Positions 23,598 to 35,944 of a DNA stretch of 64,000 nucleotides are shown in pieces. Origin of the DNA: Limnomonas spitsbergensis. Lineage: Eukaryota; Chlorophyta; Chlorophyceae; Chlamydomonadales. Position numbers and translations under genes: made by a program. Under the pieces are notes generated by a model, which had not been told where the DNA came from, searched no databases, and saw only the letters and a program-made list of their open reading frames with translations. The stretch covers positions 868,001-932,000 of the forward strand of contig JAYJMM010000118.1 of assembly GCA_037349105.1 (NCBI GenBank), in the 5' to 3' direction. Every line of letters begins with the position of its first letter. The first letter of the stretch is position 1.

Positions 23598-23857
23598 TTA
23601 CGCACCCGTGTCCAGGACGTCGAAATCGACCAGCTAGCCTCAGCAGCAAAAGGCGAAAGCGCTCCCAGCGCCCTGGCAAGTTTGGTAGCTATCAACATTT
23701 ACAAACTGTCGAGAATTATGGCTGACGATGCTCCTGAAATGTGGTTCAACGTCGATTCAGCCACAGCTCTCAGCTACCCTAAAACTCGGTGGATTTTTCG
23801 GTGGGTGGATACAGCAGGCAGCAGCTAGCCGCAAAGCTGCATTGCTTAGGACCCGGA
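23598..23857. promoter_or_regulatory. Compact divergent promoter region (RAP / SET genes)
   Basis: Only 260 bp lie between the two start codons, so this must contain both transcription starts. There is no clear TATA box. Both products appear to be targeted to organelles, which would make co-expression plausible, but this is inference. Confidence 0.4.
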
Positions 23858-26227
23858 ATGTTGCATCGCGTAGTGTCGGCTCGTTATGGTGTCAGCGAGT
23901 TGGTTCAAATCAGCAGTCTCCTCCGAGGGGGCTGTCGCTGCATGTTGTCAGTCACCCCGCAAGCAGCCGCACAGCAGCCAGTACCTCAAAGCCTCCAGGA
24001 CGCTTTTGAATGCTACCCTAAGCTAACAGTTGCCAAAGTAAGGTTTTAACTGCCATGATTGTTGTCAAGGTTCATCACGAGTGGGTTACCGCCACCAGCA
24101 TGGTCTGTCAGCCCTGAGGAGGAGCCTGCTGGAACCTCATGCTACCTCACATCAGTATCCATGCCCTGAGGCATGTGACAGTTTATCATAAAGCGCATCA
24201 GGCCATATTATGGGGGGGGGGCAACGGGCGGCCATGACTGGGCCAATTGGGACAAGACACTGACCGGCCTGTGGCCACTGGCCGGAGCAGCAGGGCTTGC
24301 TGCTCCAGGCCTGTCAGCCGTAGGCTGTGATATAGCTGTACAACCACTTCACCTGCCTACAGTAAACACTGGCATGTGCTCCAAACTGCTGGTATCTCTT
24401 CATCAAACGTGGAGATGTTCATCATTGTACCCTTCATTGAATTGTCTCTTCAAACGATTATGAAAATCCTCAGAGTGGTGCACTGTGAGGTTCTTAATCG
24501 ATTACCTGGCTGCCTGGCTGCTCCAGGTGCCGGGTGCCGGACGAGGGCTCATGGCTGCTGCCCCCATCAGCTATGGAGAGGCCATCCTGGTAGAGCGACC
24601 TCTGCTTTCGTTCCAGTCAAACGAGTTGGAAGATAAGGTGAAGACTGTCCTGAGAGGGATAGGTGTGGGACATTCTCCTGGGAAACCGTGCTGCAGATTC
24701 AGTGCGTAGGGGCATGGCTATCCACGGGCCTTGGGCATTCTTGCCCTGCCCGCCAGAACCCAAAGGCAAGAGCCTGCTGAGACCTTACCCAACAGACTGG
24801 GGCTGGTGGCCCTGGCCAGGACCCCAACCTGTGCTGCCGGTGTCCCCTCCAGCCACAGCCGTTGCCGAACGTTTAGATCAGCTGACCTTCACTACCCTTA
24901 ACCCCTGGTTCTTCAGGTATGCTACGGCTGCCTCGCGCTGCTTGACCCCACCACCACCGTGACCACCTCTCCGTTGTCCAGCTGTCGCTTCTGCAGTGAG
25001 GCGTGTGCGAACAGCTCCGAAGCCCGGTTCCATGCTATGGAGTCCCTTGCGCATAACATGGCAGCGACGCCAAGCGGGGGCAGCAGCCCGGCTCGCATGA
25101 CTGCCGCGGTGGCGAGCGGGGACTGTGGCGGAAGCAGTGACCGGCATCAGGATGACCCCATGTCTGCCTTTGAAGCCGTGTGCAACGGCAGCGGGGAGAG
25201 GTTTCCGCTCATGGCCGCCCGACTAGCCTTTCAGCGCCTAACTCGCGCGGTCATGCGGCAGCAGAGACTGGCGCATGTAGCGCAGGACATGGGCACGGAG
25301 ACCGGGCGAGTCGTAGTGGGCGGGGATGCCGTGACGGATCTAGGTTTCCTATGTTTTGCCAATGTGGCCAAGCCCTACCCTGATCACTGGGTGAGCCTAC
25401 ACAGCCTATTACGGCAGGCCCTCGAGGCGGCTGTGGTAGCTGCCGAGCTGCAGCTGCAGCAGATGTCAGTCCCGCAGCCAACGGGGAGCAGAGTGCAGGC
25501 ATCAGGAAAGGGCCGAGGACAAGTCGCGGGGCCGGCCGTCGCCAGCGCGCTGCGGGCCGAGCTGGATCTACTGGATCTGGACTGGTTTGTCTCGGTGCTC
25601 TCCCGCCTGCACATCAATGTATTCCGTGTTGGATGCATGCTACCGCCCTCTGGCGAGAGGGGGGACGGGGCGTTGTGGCCAGCTCTGGGGGCCGCCACGT
25701 CTGGCAGCGCTGTCTTCCTCACTGCATCCTTGTTCAACCACTCGTGTGAGCCGAACATTGAAGTGGTGTTCAGACGCAATGATGACACAGCTACGTTTGT
25801 GGCGGCGCGGGACATTGATCAGGTGAGATGGTTGCTGCTGATGTCTGACTTCCAGTCCAAAGGGAGCCTGCAGGCCAGGTTGTGCGGCAAGGGTGGCGAT
25901 ACGGGTCAAACAGGACCATGTCTTGGTTCGCAGGAGCGCATGGTTGAGCAAGGAAGTGATGCAGATTAGGTATGGCCCATACCGTATGGGGAAGACCTCA
26001 AAAGCATGGGCCGCTCATCAACAAACGTTTTGCTGGTGACTGATCAAATGTTTCACCTCTGTCACCTCCTTGGTCAGGGCGAGCAGCTATTTGTGTCCTA
26101 TCTTGACGAAAGCATGTCGCTCAAGCTGCGACAGGATCACCTCACCTTCTCCTATGGGTTCAAGTGCACCTGCCAAAGATGCGAGGAGGAGGCGGAGGAC
26201 CTACAACAAGCGACCACTCTGAAATAA
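23858..26227 (+). CDS. SMYD-type SET-domain lysine methyltransferase
   Basis: Four exons (23858-24037, 24527-24637, 24917-25822, 26078-26227), all in phase 0, give 448 residues. The N-terminal SET motif GRGLMAAAPISYGEAILVER follows exon 1. A MYND-like CxxC...CxxCSxxC insert comes next (VCYGC and CRFCSEAC, from residue 98), as in SMYD proteins. The core motif NHSCEPN is at residues 371-377, VSYLDE with the catalytic-type Tyr near 407, and the post-SET zinc cysteines FKCTCQRC at 429-434. Such enzymes transfer methyl groups from S-adenosylmethionine to lysines of histones or other proteins. The split SET domain and the layout are most like the SMYD5 group. The first about 60 residues are Arg/Ala-rich and could be an organellar targeting peptide. 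ATG 23858 is the first Met after an in-frame stop at 23780. Confidence 0.87.
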
Positions 26228-27128
26228 TATCGAGGTCTGACACCCGTCCGTTACAAGCTAGGGCACATCAGGTTCCAATGCAGGCTTGGTAGTCCATCTG
26301 GACCACCTGAAGCCCATGGCTGGGAATGAAAAACTGGCGCCCTTGCAATACATGATCGCCCCCACGCCAAGCAACAGAACTCGACCTGCCTCTCAACCTA
26401 TCGTATCCTATTATCTTATTTTATGAGGACTCAATGGTTACATTATGCAGAACCTACTGGCATATTCTGGATTACAATACCGGCACAAGATACAGCATTT
26501 TTCTTGCCAATCAAGCATGGATTGTGTATCCAATGGAAAACAACATCTACCAGTACTGGTATCTTCTTCTTTCTCCGTATTTATGTCCGATGATTCCTGT
26601 CCTTGGGTGCAATGATACACAAGGGGTCAGTCTGCATACTGACCAAGCGAGCATCATCACAAACAAACACTCTACATTCGCCTACCGGATTCGAAAAAAC
26701 ATAAATTCTTCCAGCATGTGCCTTACAAATGTTGTCGGAAGGTACTGGTATGCAAAGTTCTACACACTGTCACCAACAGAGAGGCAGAGGCTGTAAATAT
26801 CAAAGGCATGCAAAACGAATTTACCCAGTCATGGAGGCGCAAAGTGAAACAATCAGGATCCGCTGCTGCTATTAGTCAATACTGCGGGCAACCTTAAGTA
26901 AATTTGATAATATTACAGATTATTATATTTGTTACTTTGTTACCGATACGCATTTGTGGAACTTTCTATTCACAGGTCAAGACATGTCAAAATTAGATGC
27001 CATCCAGGCTCACATTTCCACCTATACTCTTCCAGCTACAGGACTTAAATGGAGGGTGTGCATGCCAATGCCCCAGGGGTGTGCTTCCCCATCAGGCACT
27101 GGTGTGATTGGGCGGGGCGCCACCTCTT
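26228..27128. other. Convergent intergenic region, A/T-rich
   Basis: These 901 bp separate the 3' ends of the SET gene and the second F-box/LRR gene. Base composition is clearly A/T-richer than the coding DNA (for example 26880-26950). Open frames here are short and show no domain. No repeat was recognised. Confidence 0.4.
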
Positions 27129-29271
27129 TCAGAAGCCACAAAACTTCAAATACTTTGCGTTGGACAGGCTGGCCTGCACCACTGCACTGCCGCGGTCACC
27201 AATAGCATTGTTGCCCAGATCCAAGCTCCTTAGATTCGTCATATGCTGCAGGCTGGGTGCCAGGGCAGCTGCCCCACCTGCCACTATGCAGTTGTTGCTC
27301 AGATCAAGCACCCACAGCGCTGACAGATGCCTCAGTCCAGGTGCCAGCGCCACTGCGCCCTCCGTTCCGATGAAGTTGTGACTCAGGTCAAGGTTCTTCA
27401 GGTTCACCATCAGCTGCAGGCTTGGCGTGAGAGCGGCCGCGCCCTCGTCCCCGACGGAATTACTGCACAGCACCAGGTTTGTGAGGGAGACCAGGTGCGA
27501 CAGCCCCTGGGCAAGCGCCGCCGCCCCATCGTCCCCAGCGAAGTTGTTGCTCAGATCAAGGTGCCGCAGCCGTGTCAGCTGCGCAAGGCTCGTGGCCAGC
27601 GCTGCGACCCCTTGTGCCCCCGCAGAGTTGGACCATAGGTCGAGGTGGCTCAGAGAGAGCATGCCCTGCAGGCTCAATGCAACGGCCACCACGCCTATGC
27701 TCCCCAGCTCGTTGCGGCCCAGCTCCAGGTGCCGCATGGCCGTGAGGGCCATCAGGCAGGGCGCAAGGACCGCCGCAGCGTCCCTCCCGTTGTTGTTCAG
27801 GGTGAGGTGCTGGAGACTCGTCAGCATCTCCAGCGCATCCCCGATCCTTTCCGCACCTCCTTTGCTCATGGGGTGGTTGTCATCAAGGTCTAGACGCGTG
27901 AGCGCTGTCAGGCCCAACAGGCCCGCTGCTAAGGATAGACCAGCTTCATAATCCCCAACAGCATTGTCAGAAAGGCTGAGGCGCGTCAGGGACTGGAGGC
28001 GGCCCAAGCTTGAGCCCAGCTTCTTGAGGTCTGAAGGGGAGAGGCTTCCACGTTCAAACTCCAGAGTGATCAGGCAGAGCAGACGAGGGAGTATCCTCAG
28101 GGCATGCAGATCCCAATAGAAGCCCTGAGAGGCGTGTCACCGAGCGGCCACACTCAGGGATCAAATCGCCACATCCAAGAATCAAGGAGATCGAAAAACA
28201 AGCTTGGCAGTAGGACAGCAGCACGTTCAGACCAGTAGCGCACTCAGACCCGCCCACACTGTTTATCATAAGACATTTGAGAGATGTACCAGCGGACCGT
28301 GGCAAGCGTCTCCATCCCTTTGTTGGAAGCGATCGTTGGCTCACGTAGCTGTCCTGCTTTATCACTCACCTCCCCAAGAGTCAGAGTCACGATTCCACGG
28401 TGCGGTACGGCCGCTGGACCATGTCCGGGCATGAGCAGCATCAGAAGGCACCCGAGGCCTGACACTTTCTCTTTGTGCGTGTTATGCAGTTGCAGGTGCA
28501 GATCCTGCGCATGTTGGAGATGCTCACCCCACCTGAGGAGAGAGGGAGCAGAATCAATTGCATCTTCAGTCAGAAGAGGTGCTCATGGGCGTTCCTGTAA
28601 TCCTTCCCAAAGGCAGTCTGCCCTGAAGGGCCCTGGGTGCTCAAGATGCAAGATGTCACATGGGCAATGCCTGTAGCTTCGACTTTTTACAAGTTGCTAC
28701 TTGTTTGTGCCATACGCCGCGGGCCTGAGGCCTTGTGCCATGATTGCTGTATCTGGCAGCTGGGTACGATATCTGGGTATCATGCAATGTATAATTTAAT
28801 GCTTGCCGAACCACCTTTGAAAAGCCGCCTGGCGGCCACTCCTTGGCTGACGGGGACCTAACCTTGATAGGCCTACGGTCAGCGTCCCTGGCAACCGGGC
28901 TCCCTGCACTAAGTCCTGTCAGCCTGACAGGCCGCAGGCCGGGTTACAGCTGACCTGTTGCTGAAATAGGCACTGCTTCGGTGGGCCGCTCACCATATCA
29001 AGTCAGGGTTTGCCGCGTTTAGGTTCAGCTTTATGCCTGAGCTCAGCACTGACTGCAGCAGCGTTCGGCAACTGGCTGCTGCATGCAAGCCGACGCCAGG
29101 CAGCTTGCATGCCCGTCGCATGATTTCTGTGATGAGGTCATGTCCCAGTTCCAGCAAACTCATGGTGTTGCCCTCTTGTCCGTCGACCTCAGCATGGAGC
29201 ACGGATGATGCATTGCATAAGTGTGTCATGTCCTGGGAGGCAGATGCACTACACGACGCATTTATTTGCAT
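27129..29271 (-). CDS. F-box-like protein with ribonuclease-inhibitor-type LRRs
   Basis: Three exons (29271-28994, 28532-28370, 28124-27129) join in phase for 478 residues. The N-terminal exon has an F-box-like helix block (SLLELGHDLITEIMRRAC, then HAAASCRTLLQSVL). The C-terminal exon holds about nine regular LRRs of 25-31 residues with the LxxLDLSNN...GxxGAxALAxxL pattern, as in ribonuclease inhibitor and NLRC3-like proteins. The repeats form a solenoid for protein binding, and the F-box-like part suggests an SCF adaptor. ATG 29271 is the furthest upstream Met; a second Met 14 residues on is also possible. The gene is convergent with the SET gene. The join of exon 2 (28532) rebuilds a Trp codon across the intron, which supports the model. 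Confidence 0.82.
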
Positions 29272-30109
29272 GCTACATGCACATGTTTGGCATCGCTCAA
29301 AAGCCCTGTCGTCGTCCAGTCATACGACAAAAACGGGCATGCAGGGCCTGCCGATCGGAGAGCGGAGTGTTAGGCCCGAGGGCGAGGGTGCAGTGAAAAG
29401 AGACTGGAGAGGAAGAAAAGGTTATAATTTTTTTAATTCGATCAGAAGTTTTGTCTGTCAAAGAGCAAGCGATCAAAGAGTTTAAAATTATCTGCGTGGT
29501 CTGCAGCTTCACCACCACTCGTGTTGACCTCCAGCACCAGAAGTTTCCTGCCTTACAAGGCTGTGCACTTGAACGCATAAACATTGAACATTGTGTAGCT
29601 GTTGTATCCTATCGTTCTTCGTTCAATGAGCTCTCAGAGGATTCAACTGGACTTTCCGGCTGTTGGAAGCCCTAGCAGGGACCCTCACAAGGGTGGTGCA
29701 CACCCGCTCCATGCACCTCACAACTCACAAGGACAAGCTTGATAGGTGCGGCACCGGGATGAGGGATGTGGTTGATACAACACATGAGTTTCATTGCAGG
29801 CTTGATACACTCCGTCTGCTGATCCACTGTGTTTATCAATTGTACTCCAGTACGGGTACTTCTTATATGGCGATTGGCATGTAATTATGTATTCATACTG
29901 AATGTGGTTGCATGCCAGGGGTCGAGGCAGAAAATGGGAGGCTTGCAGGCTCAGGTTCACCACGGAAATAAAACGTGGTGCGAGTACCGGTACGACAGGT
30001 TTCTCATTGATCCAGGATTGGGTCTAGCATGGCCAAGCTGGCACGTGGTCAAGGTCGTTTGTTTTAGGGTGCCCCAGACACATTTCAGCAACACCATGGC
30101 CTATGACAA

Positions 30110-30176
30110 GGGGGACATGGTGTAGCAAGCCCTGCATGGGCCACTGGCTGTAAGGCGGTCAAGGTTGAGTCCCCGT
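30110..30176 (+). repeat. Dispersed repeat motif, copy 2
   Basis: This is an imperfect match to 7990-8046, with gggacatggtg, aagccct, gggccac and cggtcaa in the same order and similar spacing. It is intergenic here and intronic in copy 1, which is what a mobile short element would give. Confidence 0.45.
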
Positions 30177-32860
30177 AGGCTCTGTGGCAGCTGACCAGCG
30201 ACCTACAAAGGAGCCGGGGGCACCAAAATTGGAAGACTGGTGGTCAGACTGGTTCTCCTTTCTCTCACTGTACGTGGCATTCTCGACAGAAACTAACGGT
30301 CTGCATGAAGAACACCATGACACGGATGTATATGGACTGATAGAGGGTGAAGGCAGAGGCTACCTACCGGGGTAGCCTTCCACACCACAGCTTAAAATCA
30401 TCTTGCGTCTGTGAAGCTGACACTTCAGCAGCTGTACCTGCTCGGACGCCAAGCCCGGGAGATTTTTTTTTTGTAGGATGTGTTGTGACGTGACACCCCT
30501 AGGCCCTGCTGAACAAGGCTCGGCTGTGTGGGCGTACAGCAGGATATGTACAGCCTGTCCCCGTAGGTCGATGACATTACGCCTCTGGGCCCTGTAGGTG
30601 CCGTCCGCTTCTGGGAAAAGTGGATGCAACGGCTGGTATGTCCAGAGATTTAACAGCCTCTCCCTGAGCCGTGGTGCTTTGCACAATCATCCAAGCCTTG
30701 CGCTTCCTGTCCAAACAAAGGACAGGAAGTATGACCGTGCACAGTAGCTTTTGCACCCGCGTCCTGATTGGGACACCATAGATGTGAGCAAAAACTCGTG
30801 CAAACTCACTTCATGACTTCAGTGGCTGTCTGGCTGGACTCGGTAGGCTCCAAGGCTGCTACGGCAGTCGACTTGTGTCCCAACCTGCATGTACTCTGCA
30901 GCTCGAGGAGGCCCTTCAGTCATGTTTCAGGTACTTGAAGGTGAATAGGTGATATCTTTCGTTCCTGTACTCCGGAAGGAGATGCAGGTTTCTGTATTAC
31001 TGGAACATAAGTGGCATCATTCCATGTAAGCCAGGGCTTTGACACCTACCCCACCATCGGTGCTTAGAGGCACAATGGGTGGGGCTCTTGGAGCAAGTGG
31101 CGGCGTAGTTGACACGACTGTACTTGAACAGGATCTGTTCTTCAGTTCGTACTCTCGATCGATGTTTCTTAAATACGACGAGCTTCTCAACCAGGATGCT
31201 GAGACACAGACTCGTGTGCAGAGCGTGATGGATGCTGACTGTGGCCTTACGCTGTAAGGACGCGTCAGCTTAGGGGATCGCCCAATGTGAACATTCCACA
31301 CATTGGAAGCATGCGAGTCATTCTGACTGGTTGAAGACAATTTTAGACGTTCGTGCCTTTGCCTGCAGCCTAGCGAATGCCTGCCTGCATGCCCCTCGTG
31401 ACTAGGTCTCGCAGGAACGAGTCTCGCAGGAAACCTTAGTGCCGGGTTCGGGTTTGTGAACTCAAATGTTTCTTCCTCCAAACCCATTAAATCCCATTTG
31501 CCACACACGCGTCGTTCATTTATTATACTAAACATCAAATATTGATGTACGCCTAATAAATGTCGTCTTGTTCGTTCTAGGTCTCGGTGTAAACCTTCGT
31601 CATCACACGTATCCTATCAAAACGAGGCAGGTGAGCTTTAGTGGCCAGCAGAGAGTACTGGGCGCGTGACAAGAACTGGCACAAGCAGAGGTGGCTGGGT
31701 CCAAGGTGGCGCTGAGTGCTACAGCTGCTATAGCTGCTCCATGATGGTCAACAACTGCCCCAGCAGGCTCATCGTGACGCACATGAGGGAATGCCGGGCA
31801 GGGACGAGCTGCGTGTCCTATTCAAGCACGACTGCATGCACAGCGCAGAGAGCACTCCCAACAGGCAGCTGCGCGGGGCGGCCTGCCGGCCTCAGCCGAC
31901 CTTGTGGCCAGCATGGGCGGTAGGTGCCCAGCATGGGCTCAGGGACTCGCATCTGACAGACGCTCTGTGGAGCAGAAGCTCAGCAATGACATGTCCAAGT
32001 GACATGATGTACCACTGGGCTTGATAAACGGTGCCCACTTGTTCACGAATCTAACTTGTACCCTGCAGTCAAGTCACTCATCATGAAAATCATGTTGCCT
32101 GCATGTCACGAGCCATGACTCCATGAGGGCCTCAAGGTATTCAACATCCTGCTGCTCCACCGGGACCAGCGCGGCCGTTCACATTTGCTTGATAGTTGGG
32201 GTGATGTTTGCCGCCTTTGTTAGGATCCTCGCACTGACATCCTCTGTCTCCCCACCTCTGCACTCCTCGTTCAGGATGCATCAGTATTTGGAGCATATGC
32301 ACAGGCTGCTTCAGGAGCTCTCGCAGGCATCGGGTGATGAACGGTCCCGTCTGTATTGGTTAATTACGCATAGTGGGCGTCGAGAAAGGAAATTGCGATC
32401 AGTGCCTGTCCGTCACTTCAGATGCAACAGTTGTTTTGAATGAAACCCTGATGCATAGCTGTATAAAGTTGTAGGACACTGCCAGCTTTGCATGCAGTCA
32501 GCAATTTATGGGGCCTCTTCACCTGCTTCTCTGCCTTTCCCACTCGGGGAAGTCAATCGAGAGCTTGGCCATGTACGGAACAGGTTGCATGCAGCTGCTG
32601 CACAAGGGTAATTCGAGTATTCCAATTATGCCTGCTGTCCTGCCTCCTGCCCTGCCTCCTGTCCAGTGATATTTTTAGTGATTTGGGCCATTCCTTGTTG
32701 GGTACTGAAATCCTCGAAAAATCCCCAATCCTCAGTGTTTCCAGCTTTTTTTCGGAATTGTTTCGGTACCGAGCGACTGCGTTGAACTCCAAGACCAATA
32801 ATTGTTCGATACCACGTTTCGGTACGAGTCGTACCCAGTACCGACTAAAAGAATCACTGC

Positions 32861-33008
32861 TCCTGTCCTGCCTCCTGTCCTGTCTCCTGCCCTGCCTCCT
32901 GCCCTGCCTCCTGTCCTGTCGCCAGCCCTGCCTCCTGCCCTCCCTCCTGTCCTGTCTCCTGCCCTGCCTCCTGCCCTGCCTCCTGTCCTGCCTCCTGCCC
33001 TGCCTCCA
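32861..33008 (+). repeat. 12-bp GC-rich minisatellite
   Basis: About twelve tandem units of CCTGYCYTGYCT run through this segment, and a shorter block of the same unit occurs at about 32633-32668. On the plus strand it reads as a repeating Leu-Leu-Pro/Ser-Cys tetrapeptide and on the minus strand as Gly/Arg/Ala-rich, so the long open frames here are by-products of the repeat. It is followed by CAG/CAA-rich sequence to about 33160. Confidence 0.8.
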
Positions 33009-34145
33009 GCAACAGACAGGAGACTCGCTACAACAGCAGTTGGCTGCCTTGCAGCAGCAGCAGCAATAACAGGCTGCCCGGAAGTAGCAACAGCAACAGC
33101 AGACAGGAGCCTCTCCACAGCAACAGCTGGCTCCCTGGCAGGAGCAGCAGCAGCAACAGACCGGAGCATTGCAACACCCGCAGATTGGTTCTTTTCACTA
33201 GATGAGCAGCTGCCTGGCGACGTAGATGGTGGAGTTTCCAGACACAACAACAAGGGTGGCGACCCCCACTCATGTTCCCTTTTTCCTTTCCCAGTTATTT
33301 CCCTATCCTTTTATTTTTTTTGCTCTTTCTTCTTTGTCCTTCGCATCTATGTTTGCCCTCTTCAATTTATCTTCCACCATTCATTCTCTTCTCTTTGTTG
33401 CATTCCGTGTTGCCTCCTTTTTATATTAGTTTGTCTCACCCCCTCCACTTTGGCCGTAGTTGGGTTCTCAAAATGATTTCTTCCCTTCCTCACTGTTTCT
33501 TTGCTATGTTCGTATCTGTTAACTTCGCATTCCTCTTTTCTCATAACATACCTCTCCTAATGAAGCCTGAAAATCTTGACATCTCTTAAATTCATTAATG
33601 CCTTCTTCTATACTATAATGTTCTTCTCGCTGTTCATCTTACTACAAAGGGATTTGATGCCAATCGCAGATGCAAAATCAGTATGTCACACGATTGCCAT
33701 GCCAAGGTCCAGCAGTAGCCAGCTAAACCATCAGGCCACAATGTCACGTGGCGCATAACGCGGTACGGACAAAAATGACAGATTGGTAAAAAATGGTATG
33801 TATGGTGTTTTAACATATTACGGTATTGTAGGACGATGGGCTCTAGGGCGGTACGGGATTTGGGACCAAAAAATCGTACGAAGCCTGGATAGCACTGCTA
33901 CACGAAACAACTGCCGGTGCTTTATTGATTGCGCAAACAATTGCTGATGAACTTTTGCCATTTTTTTGTCATGCCACAAGAGCTGGCTTCTGACGATGAT
34001 GCATGCGCAACAAATTCGTGTTGTGCTACCGATTCAAATTTTGTAATGCACGAAGAGGTAGTAAATTCGTTTTGACATGCACTATTGAAATCTGCGGTTT
34101 TCAATTAATTATTGTCTGGGGGGTGGTTGAAAACGGTGCACATCC

Positions 34146-34390
34146 CCGTTAGGCTATGCTGAACGCTCGGCCGCGTGGGGCTGGTAAATAATGACTTTAC
34201 TCATTTGAAGCTACCATGCACAGCCATGACCATGGTGCAGCTATGCCACCCTCAGACTATGTGAGGAAGTAGGAACCCGGAACCTAACGATCTAAACTGG
34301 GGGGGGGGGGGAAGATCGTGTGGCGGGTTCGACCCCTCAATTTTGGGGTTTGGATATCACCAGCTTTGTACCACTGGACTATTTCCCCCT
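34146..34390 (-). repeat. tRNA-derived SINE-like element, copy 2
   Basis: This copy matches 15178-15414 over its whole length with moderate divergence. On the minus strand the A-box-like TAGTCCAGTGG is followed after 36 nt by GGTCGAACCC. A run of twelve or so G residues (near 34300-34312) replaces the short purine stretch of copy 1. Confidence 0.6.
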
Positions 34391-35605
34391 GGAGGGTGAC
34401 TGAAGGCTGATAAATAATGCCTACGGCAATTCACAATAAGGTACCGCAAATACACGTCCAATCTCTTGCCACTTCACAGCGATCGGGTCTTGTGACTGTC
34501 AACTAAGTTACGTTTCCGAGATAAGCCGTACAAGAAACCATTTCCGTACAGAAAAAGATAAATTATACTCGGGCACACTGAATTCAGAGACTCAAGGCCT
34601 GAGATCAGGAATGGAACAAGATACCGATTTTTTCTGTAGAGCTAAGCAAAATTTGCCAGTCGCATACACTGTGCGAGAAGTGAACTTTCCCCTGGCTCCA
34701 CTTATCACTCGTGCCAGGCAGGCAGGCGCGCCTGCAGGCGGTGGCCGAGGGCGGTGGTGGCAGGCTACGAATTTTGATAGCAACTCACGGTAGCGTTGCT
34801 TTATCGATCATGAATTAAAAGTACCTCGGTAATGGTTATCAAAGTTCCGCGTGCGAGTTGGAGCAAACCTACACTACGGTAAGCTGGCCTGGTCGGAGTC
34901 GTCACTCGTCAGGCAGGGGTGCAGGTTGTGCACGGCACCTCGGCATTGCGCAGGTTAGACATATAACAAATGAGGCCTTACGATCACAAGTCCCTATCGG
35001 GATCACTGCCAGCGAGTCGGAGCGATGAGGGCCCGGTCGGAGCAGGCAGGGTCGCAGGCGGTACACCGCTCCGCGGCATTGTGCAAGCAAGTCATGAATC
35101 GATACAGGTCGTAAAAACAAAAGAATAAAGATTGTCTCAGGAAAGATCGCTGCCACTCAGTCCAGCTGCAACGATGGGGGTCCCAGCGAAATGCCTGGCC
35201 TACTAGTCTCATGCATGCATGGCCGCAGCCATTGCTTGCGCACTTTTCTTGAGTCATACGACCAGGCAATCAAGTTTAGCCACCCATCACATGCTGCCCC
35301 AGGCCCCATCTAGAAACATGCATGGAATGTCACCCACCCCTCCTGCCTTGCATGGTGCACTAGGCCGTAGGAAACGGAGGCAAGACCCGCCCGATCGGCA
35401 CCCAGTCCCCTAGAGACAACCATTGCTTGCACATTTCAGGTTATTGGCAACTAAGATGGAATGGGTTTTGGGTATTGTGTCTTTTCTGGAAAAAACGTCC
35501 CATCTCACACATCCAGGTGTTCAATAGGCAACATGCCAAATGGCAGGCCGCAAGGCCGTCACCAAGTTACCTGCCATACAAAATCATTCATCCTAGGATC
35601 TCAAA

Positions 35606-35944
35606 ATGATAGCAGGCCTCATAACAAAGGTGGTAAGTAGAGCCAAAGTGCGAACCTGCATATATTACCGTGGCGTCCAAGTACCAGTGAACATCCCCTG
35701 GTTAACATCACCCGTGGGTAAACATCATGAACTTCACAGCGATCCTTTCAAAAAACTAGGGATCGACGACAAATCCATCCTGCAATCCATCATCGACAGA
35801 AGTCATCAAGAAGTAAAAAGAGGAAGCCTTTCCCCTGCAAAACCACCTAGTGTAAAGGATCGGACACGCGTAAATGCTCTTCTGCACCGGTATTTAAGGA
35901 ACTGTAAGAGAGTCAACCATAATGAGTCAAAAAGAGCAGTATGA
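35606..35944 (+). CDS. Hypothetical 112-residue ORF
   Basis: This open frame starts with ATG and ends with TGA. Its composition is basic and natural-looking (for example DPFKKLGIDDKSILQSIIDR), with no long low-complexity run. No domain is recognised, no splice partner was found, and it lies in a repeat-rich stretch, so it could be a remnant of a mobile element. It is listed because it is the only non-repetitive ATG-started frame above 100 codons between 29.3 and 36.0 kb on the plus strand. Confidence 0.25.
   Translation: MIAGLITKVVSRAKVRTCIYYRGVQVPVNIPWLTSPVGKHHELHSDPFKKLGIDDKSILQSIIDRSHQEVKRGSLSPAKPPSVKDRTRVNALLHRYLRNCKRVNHNESKRAV

Larger units (their letters stand above)
29272..34145. other. 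Repeat-rich stretch with no confident gene
   Basis: This 4.9-kb stretch has scattered open frames but no recognisable domain. Two segments look partly coding: 31039-31257 (+), with SYSRSMFLKYDELLNQDAE, and 32264-32443 (+), with MHQYLEHMHRLLQELSQ. They may be exons of a decayed gene. The stretch also contains partial copies of dispersed motifs (30110-30176, 30488-30530, 30570-30596), a 12-bp minisatellite, a T-rich tract at 33260-33480, and several GGTACGG/GTACCG-type motifs near 32760-32850 and 33750-33890. Confidence 0.35.

Noticed and set aside
31017..31538. 173-codon minus-strand open frame
   Set aside because: Composition is irregular, no ATG-linked domain or splice partner is seen, and the opposite strand looks at least as coding.
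33272..33589. 105-codon Phe/Leu/Ser-rich frame that could be taken for a membrane protein
   Set aside because: The hydrophobic run follows directly from a T/C-rich tract with no other support.
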